From positions 6,944,001 to 7,008,000 of the forward strand of contig NC_046680.1 of the NCBI RefSeq assembly GCF_009870125.1: DNA of 64,000 nucleotides, in the 5' to 3' direction. Below the pieces are notes generated by a model. That model ran no database searches and had not been told where the DNA came from. It was given only the letters and a program-made list of their open reading frames with translations. Below, in pieces: positions 1 to 13,000 of the stretch. Position 1 is the stretch's first letter; each line of letters starts with the position of its first letter. The position numbers and the translations under genes were made by a program. This stretch comes from Drosophila pseudoobscura (lineage: Eukaryota > Arthropoda > Insecta > Diptera > Drosophilidae).

Positions 1-483
1 AAAATCGGTTAGTTTTTGATCGATTATTGAGTACTCAACGGGATCCAGGCCTTAGACGTCCTCTTAATCGTTTTCATGAATTTTCACTGTCAATGCCAAA
101 GATTCAATTGCTGATGACGTAAATTACAATGATTTGTTGCCACTTACGCTTTCCGTTCGAGTGTAATTATATTTGTGTGATTCCGCTTTGCCGCCACTTT
201 CGTTTACCGCCATTAACAAAGCTCTTTGCTGGCGCTTTTGGCTTGTCACCAGACTTGACCCACACACAAACCGACAAACAATCGAGATCTCATTACTGCC
301 TGTCCCTCCGTCCGCCAGTCCGTGGACCCTTGTCAGGGCTGTTGTCTGTGCAAACGAACATATTCATTGAGCAGCTTGTACAGAGCCGAACAATGCTAAT
401 CCATTCGATATGGCATGCCCGGATTAGCTACCACATCCGCATATTGCAGAACTTGTTCTCTGAAAATTCGATCTTCGATTGGG

Positions 484-520
484 TATAAAAGCCCTGGCCT
501 TTCTGGGGAATGGCATCAGT
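484..520 (+). promoter_or_regulatory. Core promoter (TATA box and initiator) of the cuticle-type gene
   Basis: A consensus TATAAA lies at 484-489. An arthropod initiator TCAGT lies at 516-520, so the likely +1 A is at 518, about 30 bases downstream of the TATA box, which is the canonical spacing. This would give a 5' UTR of about 65 bases before the ATG at 583. A strong TATA/Inr promoter is typical of highly expressed, stage-specific cuticle genes. Confidence 0.8.
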
Positions 521-582
521 CAACGCACTTCCTCCAATCTTTGAGAACGTTCGTCCAACACAAACCCAAAACAAACATCAAC

Positions 583-955
583 ATGAAGGTGAGTCAGCCT
601 TACAGTTGGCACTGTTTCAGGAGGATATTTCTAATCTCATTCATCTTTTTGTTCTGTTTAGTTCCTCATCTGCTTGGCTCTCTTCATCGCCGCCGCCCAG
701 GCTCATGTCGTGGCTCCCGCTGTGGCCACCTATGCGGCTGCTCCGGCCCTGACCTACGCCGCAGCCCCAGGCCTGGCCTATGCCGCTCCGGTGACCACCT
801 ACTCCGCCGCCTATCCACGTGCCTACTCCGCCTACGCTCCTTCGGTCTACTCCTCCGCGTATCTGGGATCGCCCTCGGTCTATTCGGCCTACGCCGCTCC
901 CGTCACCACCTATGCCGCTGGCCCCGCTGTGGTCTCCACCTTGCTGAAGAAGTAA
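583..955 (+). CDS. Ala/Tyr-rich low-complexity secreted protein, cuticle type (825-Oak/CPLCA-like)
   Basis: Two exons, 583-588 (Met-Lys only) and 662-955, are joined over a 73-base intron (GTGAGT...TTTAG). The product has 99 aa. Residues 1-16 are a clear signal peptide (MKFLICLALFIAAAQA), so the protein is secreted. The mature part is almost wholly Ala, Tyr, Pro, Val, Ser and Thr, with AAP and YAAP motifs and a twice-repeated YAAPVTTY. It has no cysteine and no Rebers-Riddiford chitin-binding consensus. This matches the small alanine-rich cuticular families of flies (825-Oak and neighbours), thought to be structural parts of cuticle or corneal lens. A first exon that splits the signal peptide after two codons is typical of insect cuticle genes. 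The start is fixed by the splice and by the TATA/Inr promoter upstream. The orthologue was not identified; the family call is fairly sure. Confidence 0.88.
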
Positions 956-1008
956 GCGCTTTGGATCGATCAAATGAAATGGAATTATGTCAAGGATTTG
1001 TGAAATTA

Positions 1009-1014
1009 AATAAA
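1009..1014 (+). promoter_or_regulatory. Poly(A) signal AATAAA of the cuticle-type gene
   Basis: AATAAA lies 54 bases after the stop codon on the coding strand, giving a short 3' UTR. Confidence 0.75.
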
Positions 1015-1989
1015 GTTGAAAGCTAACCCATAAATGTTGGAAAATAATCTTAAATGTGGGGGAATCAGTAGGGGACAATAGATCTCTCAACTATTTTTCC
1101 ATGGATGGAGGAGAAGATTGGAACTTGGAACCACATCGGACTTTTAATAGTTTATTTCTTGAATCAGCGGACTTTCATTAGAGTATTTTAAAGGTCCTAG
1201 AGGTCTTTATTAACACACAACTTCCATGGCCACTCACAGCCCTCCTGCTGTTGTGCCTGGCTACGGGTATGCTCCTGGTAAACCATATCCTAGGCCCACT
1301 TTTCATGCCTGCACCTGGCAGTCCTGCAGCTGTCTCCGGCTAACTGCTTACGGTTAATTCGTTTCCATAAATAATTTATTTAAACTCGGCTTAGACGCCC
1401 GGCAAGTGGCTCATGCTGCGGCATCCGCCTGCCCGTTAATGTTATGCAAATGAATTATGACTGCCACAGCACAGCCACGTGCCACACATACGTGAGGAGG
1501 CAGCCGTCATTGTCGTCGCATAAACCTCAGCATAAGTGCCACATACTCTTGTACCTGGAGCCTGATAGGGGACAAAGTGCTTGGCTAGGCATCTCGGTTC
1601 CCAGCCAAGTAATCGCCCAAGTAAATTTATTGATTGCTTCATAATGCACCTATCGTCGGCGGGTAAAAGTATTCCCCCCTTTTTGATCAACTTCCGGCAA
1701 ACGATTATGCGCAACAACAAAAGTTTTCCTCGCTACATTTCCGGTGAAAAACTTTAGCCTAAATCACTTAGACCGCTCTGTCTTGAGGTCTCTGCTCCTG
1801 CCCCCGTCCTGCCCCCGAAAAACAAGTGTCGGCAAGTCGAAAAATCACACAGTGGGTTGAGACGAAAGCAGAGCAGGGGCTGGCTTGAGTGGGTGGCAAA
1901 AACTTTACAAAGTTTTCAGTCAGCAACAAATAGCAGCAAGAGCAGTCAACAGTTGCGAAATCTCGATATGATTCCATTTATGGTAAGCG

Positions 1990-2062
1990 TTCTGTCAGAA
2001 GAGAGCCCGAGACCCAGCCCGGCCCAGACTCGGGCTGTGTTTAGATCTGACTTCTGACAGAA
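1990..2062. repeat. Two-stem inverted repeat (hairpin)
   Basis: A perfect 12-base inverted repeat, TTCTGTCAGAAG (1990-2001) and CTTCTGACAGAA (2051-2062), encloses a second perfect 8-base inverted repeat, AGCCCGAG (2004-2011) and CTCGGGCT (2029-2036). The internal asymmetry is 2 nt on the left and 14 nt on the right, with a 17-nt C-rich loop. The large bulge argues against a standard microRNA precursor. Confidence 0.7.
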
Positions 2063-2906
2063 GATTTTAAATAATTAATCAACGTTTTACCACTGTTTTG
2101 CCAAGTAAATATTTAATTAACCATTTTGGCAATGACAGTTTCAAAAATGTGTACGCACGGACAAATGTATTTGGGTAGGTTCCCGTATTCCGGATTCAAC
2201 CATCTTCCTTCTGTCGTTTTGCTTTAGGCATAAATTATGCAAAAGTCAACAGAGAAAATAGAAATTTTCCTTCGGGTCGAATGGAAATAGATGGAATTGT
2301 GAATAAATTATGAATGAAAAAACCTGTCGACAATTAAGTGACCAAAACAAATCGACTAAAGTGAAAGGTTTTGTGTCTAAATGTTATTTGAAAACAAACA
2401 AAGAATTATGACTAAGAACAGTCAGAGGGACGATGATTTTCCGCCCAGCTGCACTTCGGGGAGACGCACTAGGCATCAAGGACGTGACATTCCTGAATGG
2501 AATCATCATATTCAATGGCAAACAACAGGGTACAGTTCTTGCAGTCCCACTTGAGACGCTGCCAAATACCCGGGGAGATGTTTAATATGCACTTCACTTT
2601 CCAACAAAGGCTTAATTACAATGGAACAACAAAACATGAATGCAAACATACAATGTACAATATGCCCATCAAATGTACGACTACTCGGCCCGTACATATG
2701 TACACAACAAATAGCTTTCAATGGCAATGGTGGCAATGGAAAAGGGAAATGAATATCGGATTATTTCTGCTTACAGAAACAGCTTTCCTCTCTGTCGCCT
2801 CTCGACTGTTGTTTGCTGTTCGGTTCACTTCTTGGCTCCGCTCCTACTGGCAATTCCATTTGAATCGACGCATCCTCCGCTGAAGCACGAGTATCCTGTA
2901 GTTACA

Positions 2907-2939
2907 GCGGGGCGCGGGGAGCGGGGCGCGGGGCAAGGG
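2907..2939 (+). repeat. G-rich short tandem duplication
   Basis: GCGGGGCGCGGGG occurs twice, separated by one A. The run of four-G tracts could form a G-quadruplex on the plus strand. Confidence 0.6.
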
Positions 2940-3243
2940 TCCCTTGTCAAGACATCGATTCCGTTGGCATTATTATTTCATATTTCTTGGCTCTGTCAAT
3001 GGGGGAAATGAGAACAATTGCCATGGCAGCGCCGGCAATTGCCTCATGCCCGGCAACAAAGGGCACAAGCTCCGATCTGATTGATAATTCGCATCAGATA
3101 AATGGCTTGCCGGTGCTCCGTTTGAGTTAAAAATGCTATTGAGAGCAGAAATCAGTGATTTGAGTATGCAATCGCACGTTGTACACGGTTTTCTATTTTT
3201 TAATACTTTGTTGGTAATATTTCATATTTCCACAAGACGTGCA

Positions 3244-3451
3244 ACTGTTCCCACTAAACAGAAAAGTATAGTTTTTCATCGCTATTCCCCCTGTTCTCAC
3301 TTTTCATAATTTCAATAATATGAAACTGCTCCCACAAAAACTATTCCCACAACAGTTGTTCTCACAAAAACTGTTCTCACAAAAAACAGTATATTCTTTA
3401 CAGCGCTATAAAATCTGTTCTCACTCTTCGTGTTCTCACAAAAACTGTTCT
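3244..3451 (+). repeat. Cluster of degenerate CTGTTCTCAC(AAAAA) motifs
   Basis: About ten copies of a CTGTTCYCAC-type decamer, several followed by AAAAA, fall within 208 bases (near 3244, 3281, 3291, 3327, 3341, 3357, 3371, 3415, 3430 and 3445). Spacing varies and copies differ at one or two positions. This looks like an old degenerated satellite or a homotypic cluster of binding sites more than a fresh microsatellite. Confidence 0.7.
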
Positions 3452-6400
3452 AAATTCAAAACTTATTCGAAATTTTGAATAATTTTTGGTTATTATTTTA
3501 TTCGAAATTTTCTCGCTTTTATCTCCTGCCTCCTGTACAGTTTTCTTATGCCAAGCTCTGCTAATTTCTAGGCTAATCCGTTGTCACTGCCCTCAGAAAT
3601 CTCACCAGATTTGGTATATTCTCAGATTCTCATCTTTTGGTATATACACACATACATACATACAGAACTTTTTGCCATCTTCCATGCATCATTCGACCCG
3701 AATTACTATTTCATGATAGGAATATACATATTTAAAACGTAGAAAAGTTTTGTTTTCTTTTTTAAATTAATAAAACATTCAGCCGGTTTGAGCACACTTT
3801 ACTGTGCAAACAAACTAAAATTAACTAAAAATTTTGTGGGGGGATGGGAACAGAAGCGGTAGCAGTAGAAACATTAAGCAAACAGCCGAAAAGTATGCTT
3901 CAACTTTGAGCATTACATAAATTCCGCACACACACTCAGGCGCACAGGCACACAGAAGCACATAAACACACCATAAGGAAGAGCAGGAAAAGCACATTTA
4001 AGCTTAGTTAGAAGAGAGGGACAGAGAGAGAGAGCGAAAGCAAGTTGTAGGAAAGGATGGAGGGAGGCCAGCAAACAACGATAACATTTATCACGAAGAC
4101 ACTTAAGGCTGGCTAAAAGGGGAGGGGGAGAAATGGAGGAGGAGCAACAGAGACAGCCATGAGGTTTGTTAAATCAATTTGATAAACTGTCAATAATGAG
4201 AAATAATTTAATGCGTAGAGCCAGACTCCAGGTCTAACCAACGACCCTCGACCGCCGACCCACGCCCCGCCACCCACTCTCGTGGCAGAGAAAAGGCAAG
4301 CTAGGAAACAGATTTATTCCGACTGTTCGTCATAAGCAATTATGAGGAACTTGAGCGGCCTTCTGCCACTCATCCGCACTCCGCCCACTGGCGGCTCCGC
4401 TCCTATTAGCACTTGGCCAAGTTGAGACAAATTTTTGGTTGCTTGGACAAGCGAAAGCCGAGATTTATCAAAGATATCATTGGGATGGACCAGTCAACAG
4501 CCAACAATAACGAAAAGTGTCAACAGAAGCTGGAAAAGTGCGAGACGGATGGAGGAGTGGGCCAAGAGCAGGCAAAAGGAATAGCACCACCTAGATAACA
4601 ATGCCAAAAATGGCTTCGAAGCTGCCTTAAATGGTGGGACAAGTGGTAGGAGAGGAGCGAGAGCGGGAGCGGGAGCGGGAGTCGACTGAATGGTGACGAC
4701 AATGACGATGTCTGTGCGTGCGTGCCCCAAATCCTTTTGTGCGGGCTGTTGGAAACGACCTTCATAAAACAAACACGCCGATAATGAGAGAGCAGTCGTG
4801 GCTTCTCCCACAAGAGTTGGGGGAATTCGGGCTCCATTCGGTGCCAGTCCCCGACCCGTGCCAACATTTTGGCTGCCACTGCCACGGACTCCTCAGGCGC
4901 CCATTCCCTTTGAGAGTGCAACTAACTATGCGATAATCGGCATTTGATTTGCTGCCAGCGAAAACTTTTCTCAAGAGTTCCTCCGATTGGGAAGTCACCT
5001 CTGGCCTGTGACGAAGGGTTACCAAAGGCTTTCATCAAATCGATTCGGTTTGATGAAATTTTAGAGATTCACAAAGACTGAGTGTCTGCGCAAAGGGAAT
5101 GGTAATGATGTGTGCCACCGTCAATGGGATACGGAGGATTACATTTAAAGTTTGTTGTAAGAGAAGGATTTTAAGAGGCTTATAAAGCTCCACTAGATGA
5201 TTCTGAGTGCTGTCAAATTTATGTCAAAGTTTCAACCAGGAACTTTAGGACTCTTTGGGTATTCAACTAGTGAAAGGAGAATACTTCTTAAGCTTAATAG
5301 ATAGTCTTTAAAGGAAAGCCTCAGCTGTGATGGCTTTGTGTGTAAGCTGCTGTCTTCATTTTCCAATTTTCCGGAATGCTTTCAATACAGATCTCTAATC
5401 GAAAGCCCGAGTTAAATCCAGGAAAAAAAGCCACAAAGAATGTAAAGTGGGGAAGGGCAGAAGTAAGACAACAAATGTGTCTATTTTCGTATGTACTCGT
5501 ATGTAAATTCCTTTACTTTGATGTCTTGGCAGTCTCCTGGCATTGCCTCCTCCCATGATATGTCTGTAGAGCTTCGGATAAGGTTGGGGCAGTCGCAAAG
5601 ATATCTGTTTACCTTCAGCTTTGCTCCGCTTTGCACTCGACTTTAATCAAATAATTTTTACCTTTTTTAGGAGGGGGTATGCCCAACTCTTGTTTTGCTT
5701 TTGCCTTTGGAGCATTAAGCCAGTTAAAGAGCGGAAGTCATGTTAGCTCCGGCCTGCCACGCCTGTCTGCCAGCCCCTTCTGACTTCCTGCCCCGCACCC
5801 GGCTACCTGCCGCCTGCTGACTGCTCCCTGGCTCCCTGGCTCCAACTGGTAAATTTGCATAAAAGATGCTTTTCACTTTTCCAGCAAAAGAAATGAAAAC
5901 TCTTCCAGCAAATATCTCAGGTCTGCTTAACTCTCGCCTCTCTCCTGCCCCCTTCCTATGGCTGAAGAAGTGAAATATTTTTCAGAGCAACAAGGAAGCG
6001 AAACGACGAAATGAAAAACTGAGAGAAATTGTAAACTAAACAAAAAAAAGAGGGGAAACAGCAACACATGGAATTTTCCTCTTTTTTGGTTGGGTTTTTT
6101 CTTTTCTGTTTTGCTGCTGTCGTGTGGAATTAACTTAACGGAAACGGAAATGGAAAATGGAAATGGAAGCTGCCGCTGCGCACGGCCATATGGCCGGTGC
6201 CCAAAAGATGATCGCCGACAGCTGTTGCACTGCTTCTCGCTTCCTTTATTGTGGTTTTCCCCCTTTTGGCAATAATCCTTCTTCTAATCATGGTCGATTG
6301 GTCGACTCTTTAGGGCCCTGCTAATTATCCAATGAGAGCAGGGTGTTTTGTTGGACTTCAGATTCGGATTCTCTCTGGTGGTGACGCGGCCTCGACCTGA

Positions 6401-9353
6401 GCACCTGCCAATAGTTGCAGCAGTAAATGAACAGAGCTGGAGGGGAAGAAAGGTAGTTATCAAGGCAGCTCCTCGTTTCGTTTTGGCTCACTTATAATGC
6501 TGAGCAGCACCCAGGACAAGGTGGCAATAATCATCATCAAGTTGTTGTGGGCCCTTTCCTCCTCTGATGCTACAGATACTGCAATGTAAATTGCTTTTGT
6601 GGCGGAACTCATTCGTGTCGATGACTACTACCTGTAAGATCTGTGAGACTTTCATTGCTGGCCATCGAACTGGAACGCTTTGCTGTTCCCTCGAACCGTT
6701 CGTTGAGGACTGGGCTCTCTTCCACCCATTCAAGTCCACTTTATTCCAACATGCAGCCCCGAACAGCTGTCTTTCTATCTATCGTTTAACATTTGTGTGA
6801 TTTTATCATTAATTGTGGCTTGGAAATTAGCTGTTTCTCTTTGAGTCATTGGAATTCATATAATCAATTAATGGCCAGCTTTTTTAAAGGTGGAATTCAA
6901 AGATACACATCTTCAGTGCCGTTTAGTAGAAAGAGTAATTAGTAATAGACACCCTCTAGCTCCATTTCAGAGCTTTCTTGAGGGATCTCCCTTCTGAATG
7001 CCTCTCCTTTATCATTGCTTCGAGCTGTCAAACTTTCTTCCACACTTTATTCACTTTCAATTGCATGTACCGCATTAATTTCATTCGGTTTTCTATTTAT
7101 ACCAACTCTTACCTCATTCGGGGCGTCTGCTGGCCTCTTATTGCCGCCCCCAGCTCGCCTGCCTGCCTGTCTGCCTGCCTCACCTTGCCCAATTGTATCT
7201 GTTATTGGAGGCGTTGCTGTTTATCATTTGCCGCATTGCATGACTCCCGCTCGTATATCAATATCGGTCGGGCTGCCATTGACACGCCGAAATAAAGAGG
7301 AACAGGAGAACCACTAATAAAAGGAGACTTGCATTTATGGCCAAAACAAACAAATATTATTGACAAAATTATGGCGGTGCGGCAGCCAAAACTACGAGCA
7401 AATACAAAGTACATAAAATATTGTTGTAAAAAGTTCGCATTTTGTTGCATACTTCGAGTTTTGGTGGCATGCTTCGTGACTCGTCGCAGGGGGCGAATCG
7501 AGTGCAATGCTAGCCCCCCCTAATCGGTTTCGACAACCATCCGTTGCGGTTCGAGTATGGAATCCGTGCTCTCCTGTCGGGCTCTTCCGCCTTCGGCATG
7601 ACACCGGGATCCGCCGGATACGATTTGTGTTTGCCTCTTGTGGCACGAGGGAGGGGAGAGGACAGGAGATGCCACTGTCTGTTTAAAGTAGCTTATTGTT
7701 TCTTTAGAAGCCTGAAGTTCTGCTAATTGTAAACACAGTACAGACTTAATTCAAAAAGAAAGCGCTTTTCACATGGAGAGCTTCCTCCGCCACACATCAT
7801 CATACATATTCATCAACATAATTAGTGAATGACTACCCGTTTTCCCCTCGTTTATTTCCCACTGGCTGTCTATCGCTTCTTGCCTTTGAGGAGCTCTCTT
7901 AGACGGAAAAAGTTAAGCATTTCAGCATGCGAGCCAAGTCAAAGGAAGGCCCCATCAGGCTTCAGTTAAAAGAAAGCCACATAAATGCCTTCCTTGTCAT
8001 TATTCTGATGCCGTTTCCTTTTCAATGAATGATGAATGCCTGATGTCTTGCTGTCTCCTTTTCACTCCAGCACTCCAGCACTCCTGTGTTTGTGTTTGTG
8101 TGTGCGTGTGCCTGTGTGTCTGTGTAATCCCTGACGTAACTAAATTATATGTTTAAGCTGGCAATGGCTGAATGGGCCAGGACGTTGGGGGATTGGCCAA
8201 AACGAGTGGAAAAAGGGCACACATATGCATAACTTTGAGCCATATGGTTTCATAACCCTCTGCTGCGGTGACCCCATCATCCCATTGCGTGCATTAGGAT
8301 TAGGGATGCGACACTGCAACATCAACAGCTGTGCAACAACTGCTGGCGGATTATCCCAGCACTGGCAGCGTCATCATGCATAGGAGAAAGGGGTTCCCTT
8401 TCCCCATCAGCTTGGTTCACTTGGAACGTGCTGACACCTTACACAAAATACTAGTTACCAAAAGTTGGTGCTGCCGAACACCGAGTCGAGTACTCGTACT
8501 TGCCTGGCTGTCAAATCAGAATTTATTTTGGCAATGCATTCGATTTGGCAATTTGGACCAGTACCAGTGGCAGTCCACGGCCAGTGGCAGGTGTTCCCCA
8601 GCGGAGTGGGGCTGGGGCCAGCACATGGCACGTGAGCGGTGGCCACAGATACGTACATACCCGTCGATGTACCGAAATTGTGTTGAAGCTCTTTCGGAGT
8701 TGAGCATAAAGTGTTTTATTTGATCTAAAAAAGTTGCAAGTACATGAACACCGAGTTTGGAACTTGGAACAAAGAAAGAACTAAGTGAGTAGAATACTAC
8801 TCTGCGAGTGACTTTAAAGAGAGCTAAAATTTTGATAAGGAATAGTGAAAAAAGCATCGATAAGTAAACGTTAGTTAATCAACGATAAACAGTAACGATA
8901 ACAAGCTGAAAGCACCACTAAAACGCGGAATCCAGCTTAAACAGGAATTAAACAAAGAATAAAATGGTTTCTAGGAAAGAAAATCCTCTTAAAATCCCCC
9001 GAATTTGCACAAAAAATATAAAATACATAAATTGAATCCACTGAACCTTAAACTCGATGGCTACCCATGAAGAAATTACAGAAAGCCCCCAAACTACATA
9101 AATAGCGGACGCATTCGAGCGGCAATGCAACAATTTTTAATTACCATTTAGGCGCTTCAACGAGTATCACGAAAAAAAGATACCAAAGAATAAAGAGATG
9201 TGCGGATGGAGGGGAAGGAGAGACGAACCGAACCCAGAGACAGGGAAAATTGCTGGCAGCACTTTGGTCTCGACTTTTTCTTCATTTTCTTGCCAGCATT
9301 TAAAAAAAATTGAAAACCAAACAGAAACGAAAAAAATAAAGAATGAAGCGGGT

Positions 9354-9381
9354 GGGGAGGGGAGGGGAGGGGAGGGGAGGG
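9354..9381 (+). repeat. (GGGGA)n microsatellite, G-quadruplex candidate
   Basis: Five perfect GGGGA units are followed by GGG. Six G-tracts separated by single A bases fit the rule for a stable intramolecular quadruplex. Confidence 0.85.
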
Positions 9382-9810
9382 AACACGGCATGGAAATTAA
9401 GTCAATGTCCTGCGGGTTCCATTGCGTTGTGGATAAATGTAATTAACCTTCAGGATCAGAATCATTGAGTTGGGTCTCCGTCTACCCATCGCCGCACCCG
9501 TGAGCGTCAGGCGAACAGATGGGGCGACAATGATACTGAGATGGACCAAATCTTGATTATTTCGTGTAAATGATGGGTTAACATATTCCCGCCATCGCTC
9601 GAAACGGAGATCCTATCACTAGCCCACAGAACAGGCCCACATAAATGAGCAGACAGTACGAGTGAGATTTACTCCGTGTCTTGGGCTATTCATCACTTTA
9701 AATAGACCACGAACCACATCGTTAGGGCAGTCGCCTTGCAAATTAATTACAATCGATGCGGAAGGTGCAAAACTCAAGGGAACTCTGCACAAATGTGGGA
9801 ACGAAAGGTC

Positions 9811-9840
9811 CGGGGCGGGACGGGGCGGGACGGGACAGGG
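9811..9840 (+). repeat. G-rich 10-bp repeat (CGGGGCGGGA)
   Basis: Two perfect CGGGGCGGGA units are followed by a degenerate third. It has quadruplex potential like the tract about 450 bases upstream. Confidence 0.65.
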
Positions 9841-10061
9841 CGTTGAGCAAACACACACAAGGAGCACAGCCAAGGAGGCAGGAACCCAAAATCGGATGGC
9901 AAAAGCTATCCGAATTGGCCAACAATGGAAGCATTTCTGTAATTACCTTTGGTCACACGCACACACAGATACACAGATACAACCACAGACACACACTCAA
10001 ACACTCTCAGATAAAGACGGTCACACACACATAATTAACTCGATAATGAGGACAAAACCAG

Positions 10062-10085
10062 TAGCCGTGTAGCCGTGTAGCCGTG
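10062..10085 (+). repeat. 8-bp tandem repeat (TAGCCGTG)3
   Basis: Three perfect tandem copies of TAGCCGTG. No coding or family context. Confidence 0.8.
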
Positions 10086-13000
10086 TGTAGTCAAAGCCAG
10101 CAATACCCAGACCCAGACTCAAGCCCGGAACCCCGCCCAAGTTGTCGCAAATGTATGTAATGGTGTGTTACAGTTTTTGTTACTGCGGTTTGCCCGTGGG
10201 CTGGGTATGGGTTGGGGAGAGGACAGGCATGTTTAGGGATATATACCATATACCCCCATCTCTATTAGGTTTTGTTTGCCACGATAATGACTTCCGCTTC
10301 GACAGAGCCGAGAATGACACAACCGGAATTTGTAATTGCTTTTGAGCGTTTCCCATTCTGGATCTCAATTTCCACTTGCCTTTGATTTTTAGCCAAAGGA
10401 AAAAAGCCACTCCATTCTCCCGCCCTCATTCTCCCTCTGGTTCTGTCTGTTCTGGAATGTGGTCCTAAACGTTGCAGACCCACAAGGAATGTTTCGCCTT
10501 AAAATTTATACGCATTTGACCCAAATGTCATTGTGTAACTACAGGGTAAAGAAAATTCCAAGAGTGAACAAAAGGTGTGAAAAACTATGCAGTAGAGCAC
10601 GGGAGAGGCGGCAGGCACCGAAGACCGGCAAAGTGCGGACACTACAAAGTGTCTGTTATGCTAATACCCCCAATAGTCGAAGCATGGGAGATGGGAGGAT
10701 TGATATTTAGTGGTTGCAGTAATTGTTGGAGCCCATTTGCCATCGCATATAACTTTGAAAAGTGCGAATAGCTAATGAAACAAATGGTAAAGCGGAAACT
10801 ACATTCCAAAACCATACGACCCCAGAAAACTCTCCTCAATCCCCACGAACCTCTGATCATTTCATATGATTTCTTAGTATTTCATTACCAGCCGAAATAT
10901 AACAATTCCAGAGAGATTTCCGCCAGGGGATAGGCTTAAATATTTCATGATTAGCAGCAATTGAAAAGCACATTACCCAAGGAAGGCTAATTCCTCCAGA
11001 GATGGCCTGGGCACAGCCAACCCGGCTCCACATCTATCGCATTTTACATTCCAATTTGCCATTTGCCAGCCCGGCCACGGGGCCTAGTAGAGCGAACAGA
11101 GTGGTGAACCCCGTTTGATTGCGGTAAAATGCTAATTAACAGAGCGTTGGACTCGCTCTGCTCCAGTTTTCCGTGGAAAACTTTAACCCACTGACAAATG
11201 ACTGAGAGAGACCCTGGGGACGATTGAGAGAAGTTGCGCGTTGAACTAAGCGCCGACTTAAGAGCCTTTCTTTAAAGTCTTGTATCGGACAAATCTTTAG
11301 CGTGGCCTAAATATTAATGGCCGCATTACGTATACGCCGCGAGAGCCCATGAGCCGACTTGCCCAGGGAATAGCGAAGGCCTTAAATTTATATCAAAATA
11401 TATATATATATTAAATATTCTCTTGCAGCGCAGTCGGCGCACTTTGCTTTAATATTTATAGCAATGTCCCTGGAGTGCCGAACGGCTTTTGTGTGTGCCA
11501 TCTATTTGTGAAATTTAAGCACGAAAAAGGTTCGCATACCAAATGCCTTGGTCCACGGAGCGGGTTATCTGCCAGCCCCGATTTGGGAGCTGGCTCTAAA
11601 CTTGCCAGCTCTATGGGGATTTGGTTTTTTTGTAATTTGTGTAGTGCTTCCCGGCGTACCCCAAGGGATTTTATCAATTGGCTGTAGATGGAACTAATCA
11701 AAATTTTTATATAAGAGAGGATTAGTTTTATTATTTTTGGAAAAATACAGCTTCTACTCTCTATACAGGCTTTCTAGCCTACAGAAGCCGCCATTGCTCT
11801 GATCAAATTAATTACATCCTTTGAACATATTTCTATCCCTCACGGCTCACTCGAAATTAGATGGTATTGATTAGACACACACACACATCCATGTGGCCCT
11901 CCCCCCCTCTTAGACTCAATTGCAGTTGCAACAACAAGCCGCAGTTCGATGTGGCAGGAGCGAGCGAAAGCAGCTTGGGATATTTCATAGTAGCAATGCA
12001 TAAGTGACACTTGTCAAAACACATTTTCCACACCACCCTGTCCCGCCTGTGGTGGTGCCACAACACCCCCAATTTTCCCCCGCTTGCTTTTCCTTTGGCC
12101 AAATGCAAAAAAAAGCATATTTCAAGAGCGGCACTTCATGTGCGTCAAACAGAAAGTCGGAACAGGATGGAGAGACACACTCACACATACACGTACACAC
12201 ACACAGTGGAGCACAGATTAAAAGAGGAAAAGAGAGGAGCATACAGCCATATACCATCCTCGTCCTCGTCGTCGTCCTCGTCCTCATCATCAAAAGCAAA
12301 AAGAACCGAACAGCAAACGGCGAACGGCGAACAGTGAACAGAAAAAGTGCTCAAGTCGAAAGCCCTCGAGTTGTTTTGCAACATTTGAACACGTCAAGTT
12401 TTTTAAGGTCAACATGTCGCTGGCAGGCAGGCCAGACATGGCTAACACACAGCCAGGAGCTGCCGCGGGCATTTGAGTGGTGGCGGGAGGGGGACGGGCG
12501 TGATGAGTGGGCAATAATAGTTGGTCCAACATGTGAGTGGCCTTTTGCATATGTCGCCCATCCAGGCGATTGTCTAGTTTTTAAGCACTGTTTTGCTCTT
12601 TCTATTACCCAATCTTTTATTATTTCTCTATTTTTCTTTCTTTGAGTATGAATTATGGCCTAAGGATAGCTCTTCTCATTGATATCCACCCCCCAACTCA
12701 GACTCGCTCTTAACCTAAATCCTTACCGTGCTTAACTGAAGTTGAAATATAGCCTAAATCCCACCTAAGAACTCTTTTCTGTCTTGATATCAAAGTCTTG
12801 TGAGGACCAAGCGCCACAGGCTCTCGCTGCTCTCTGAAACGTTTATTGTTACTTAGCTTTGGGGCAGATCCAGGGCTGCCCCTTGGCTCTTTGGATGCCT
12901 TGTTTACTCTTTAGATGTTCACAGCTTGCTTTATGCACACATCCATCCGTACACACATATGTTCGTTTGTTTGTGTGTGGGTGGTCTACTCTCATGTTGG

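Noticed and set aside
8331-8723. 130-codon ORF
   Set aside because: No similarity or motif; overlapped by open minus frames of similar size; consistent with chance.
12004-12645. 213-codon plus-strand ORF
   Set aside because: Runs through CA and TCG/TCC simple repeats, overlaps another open plus frame and minus frames, and has no domain or signal peptide.
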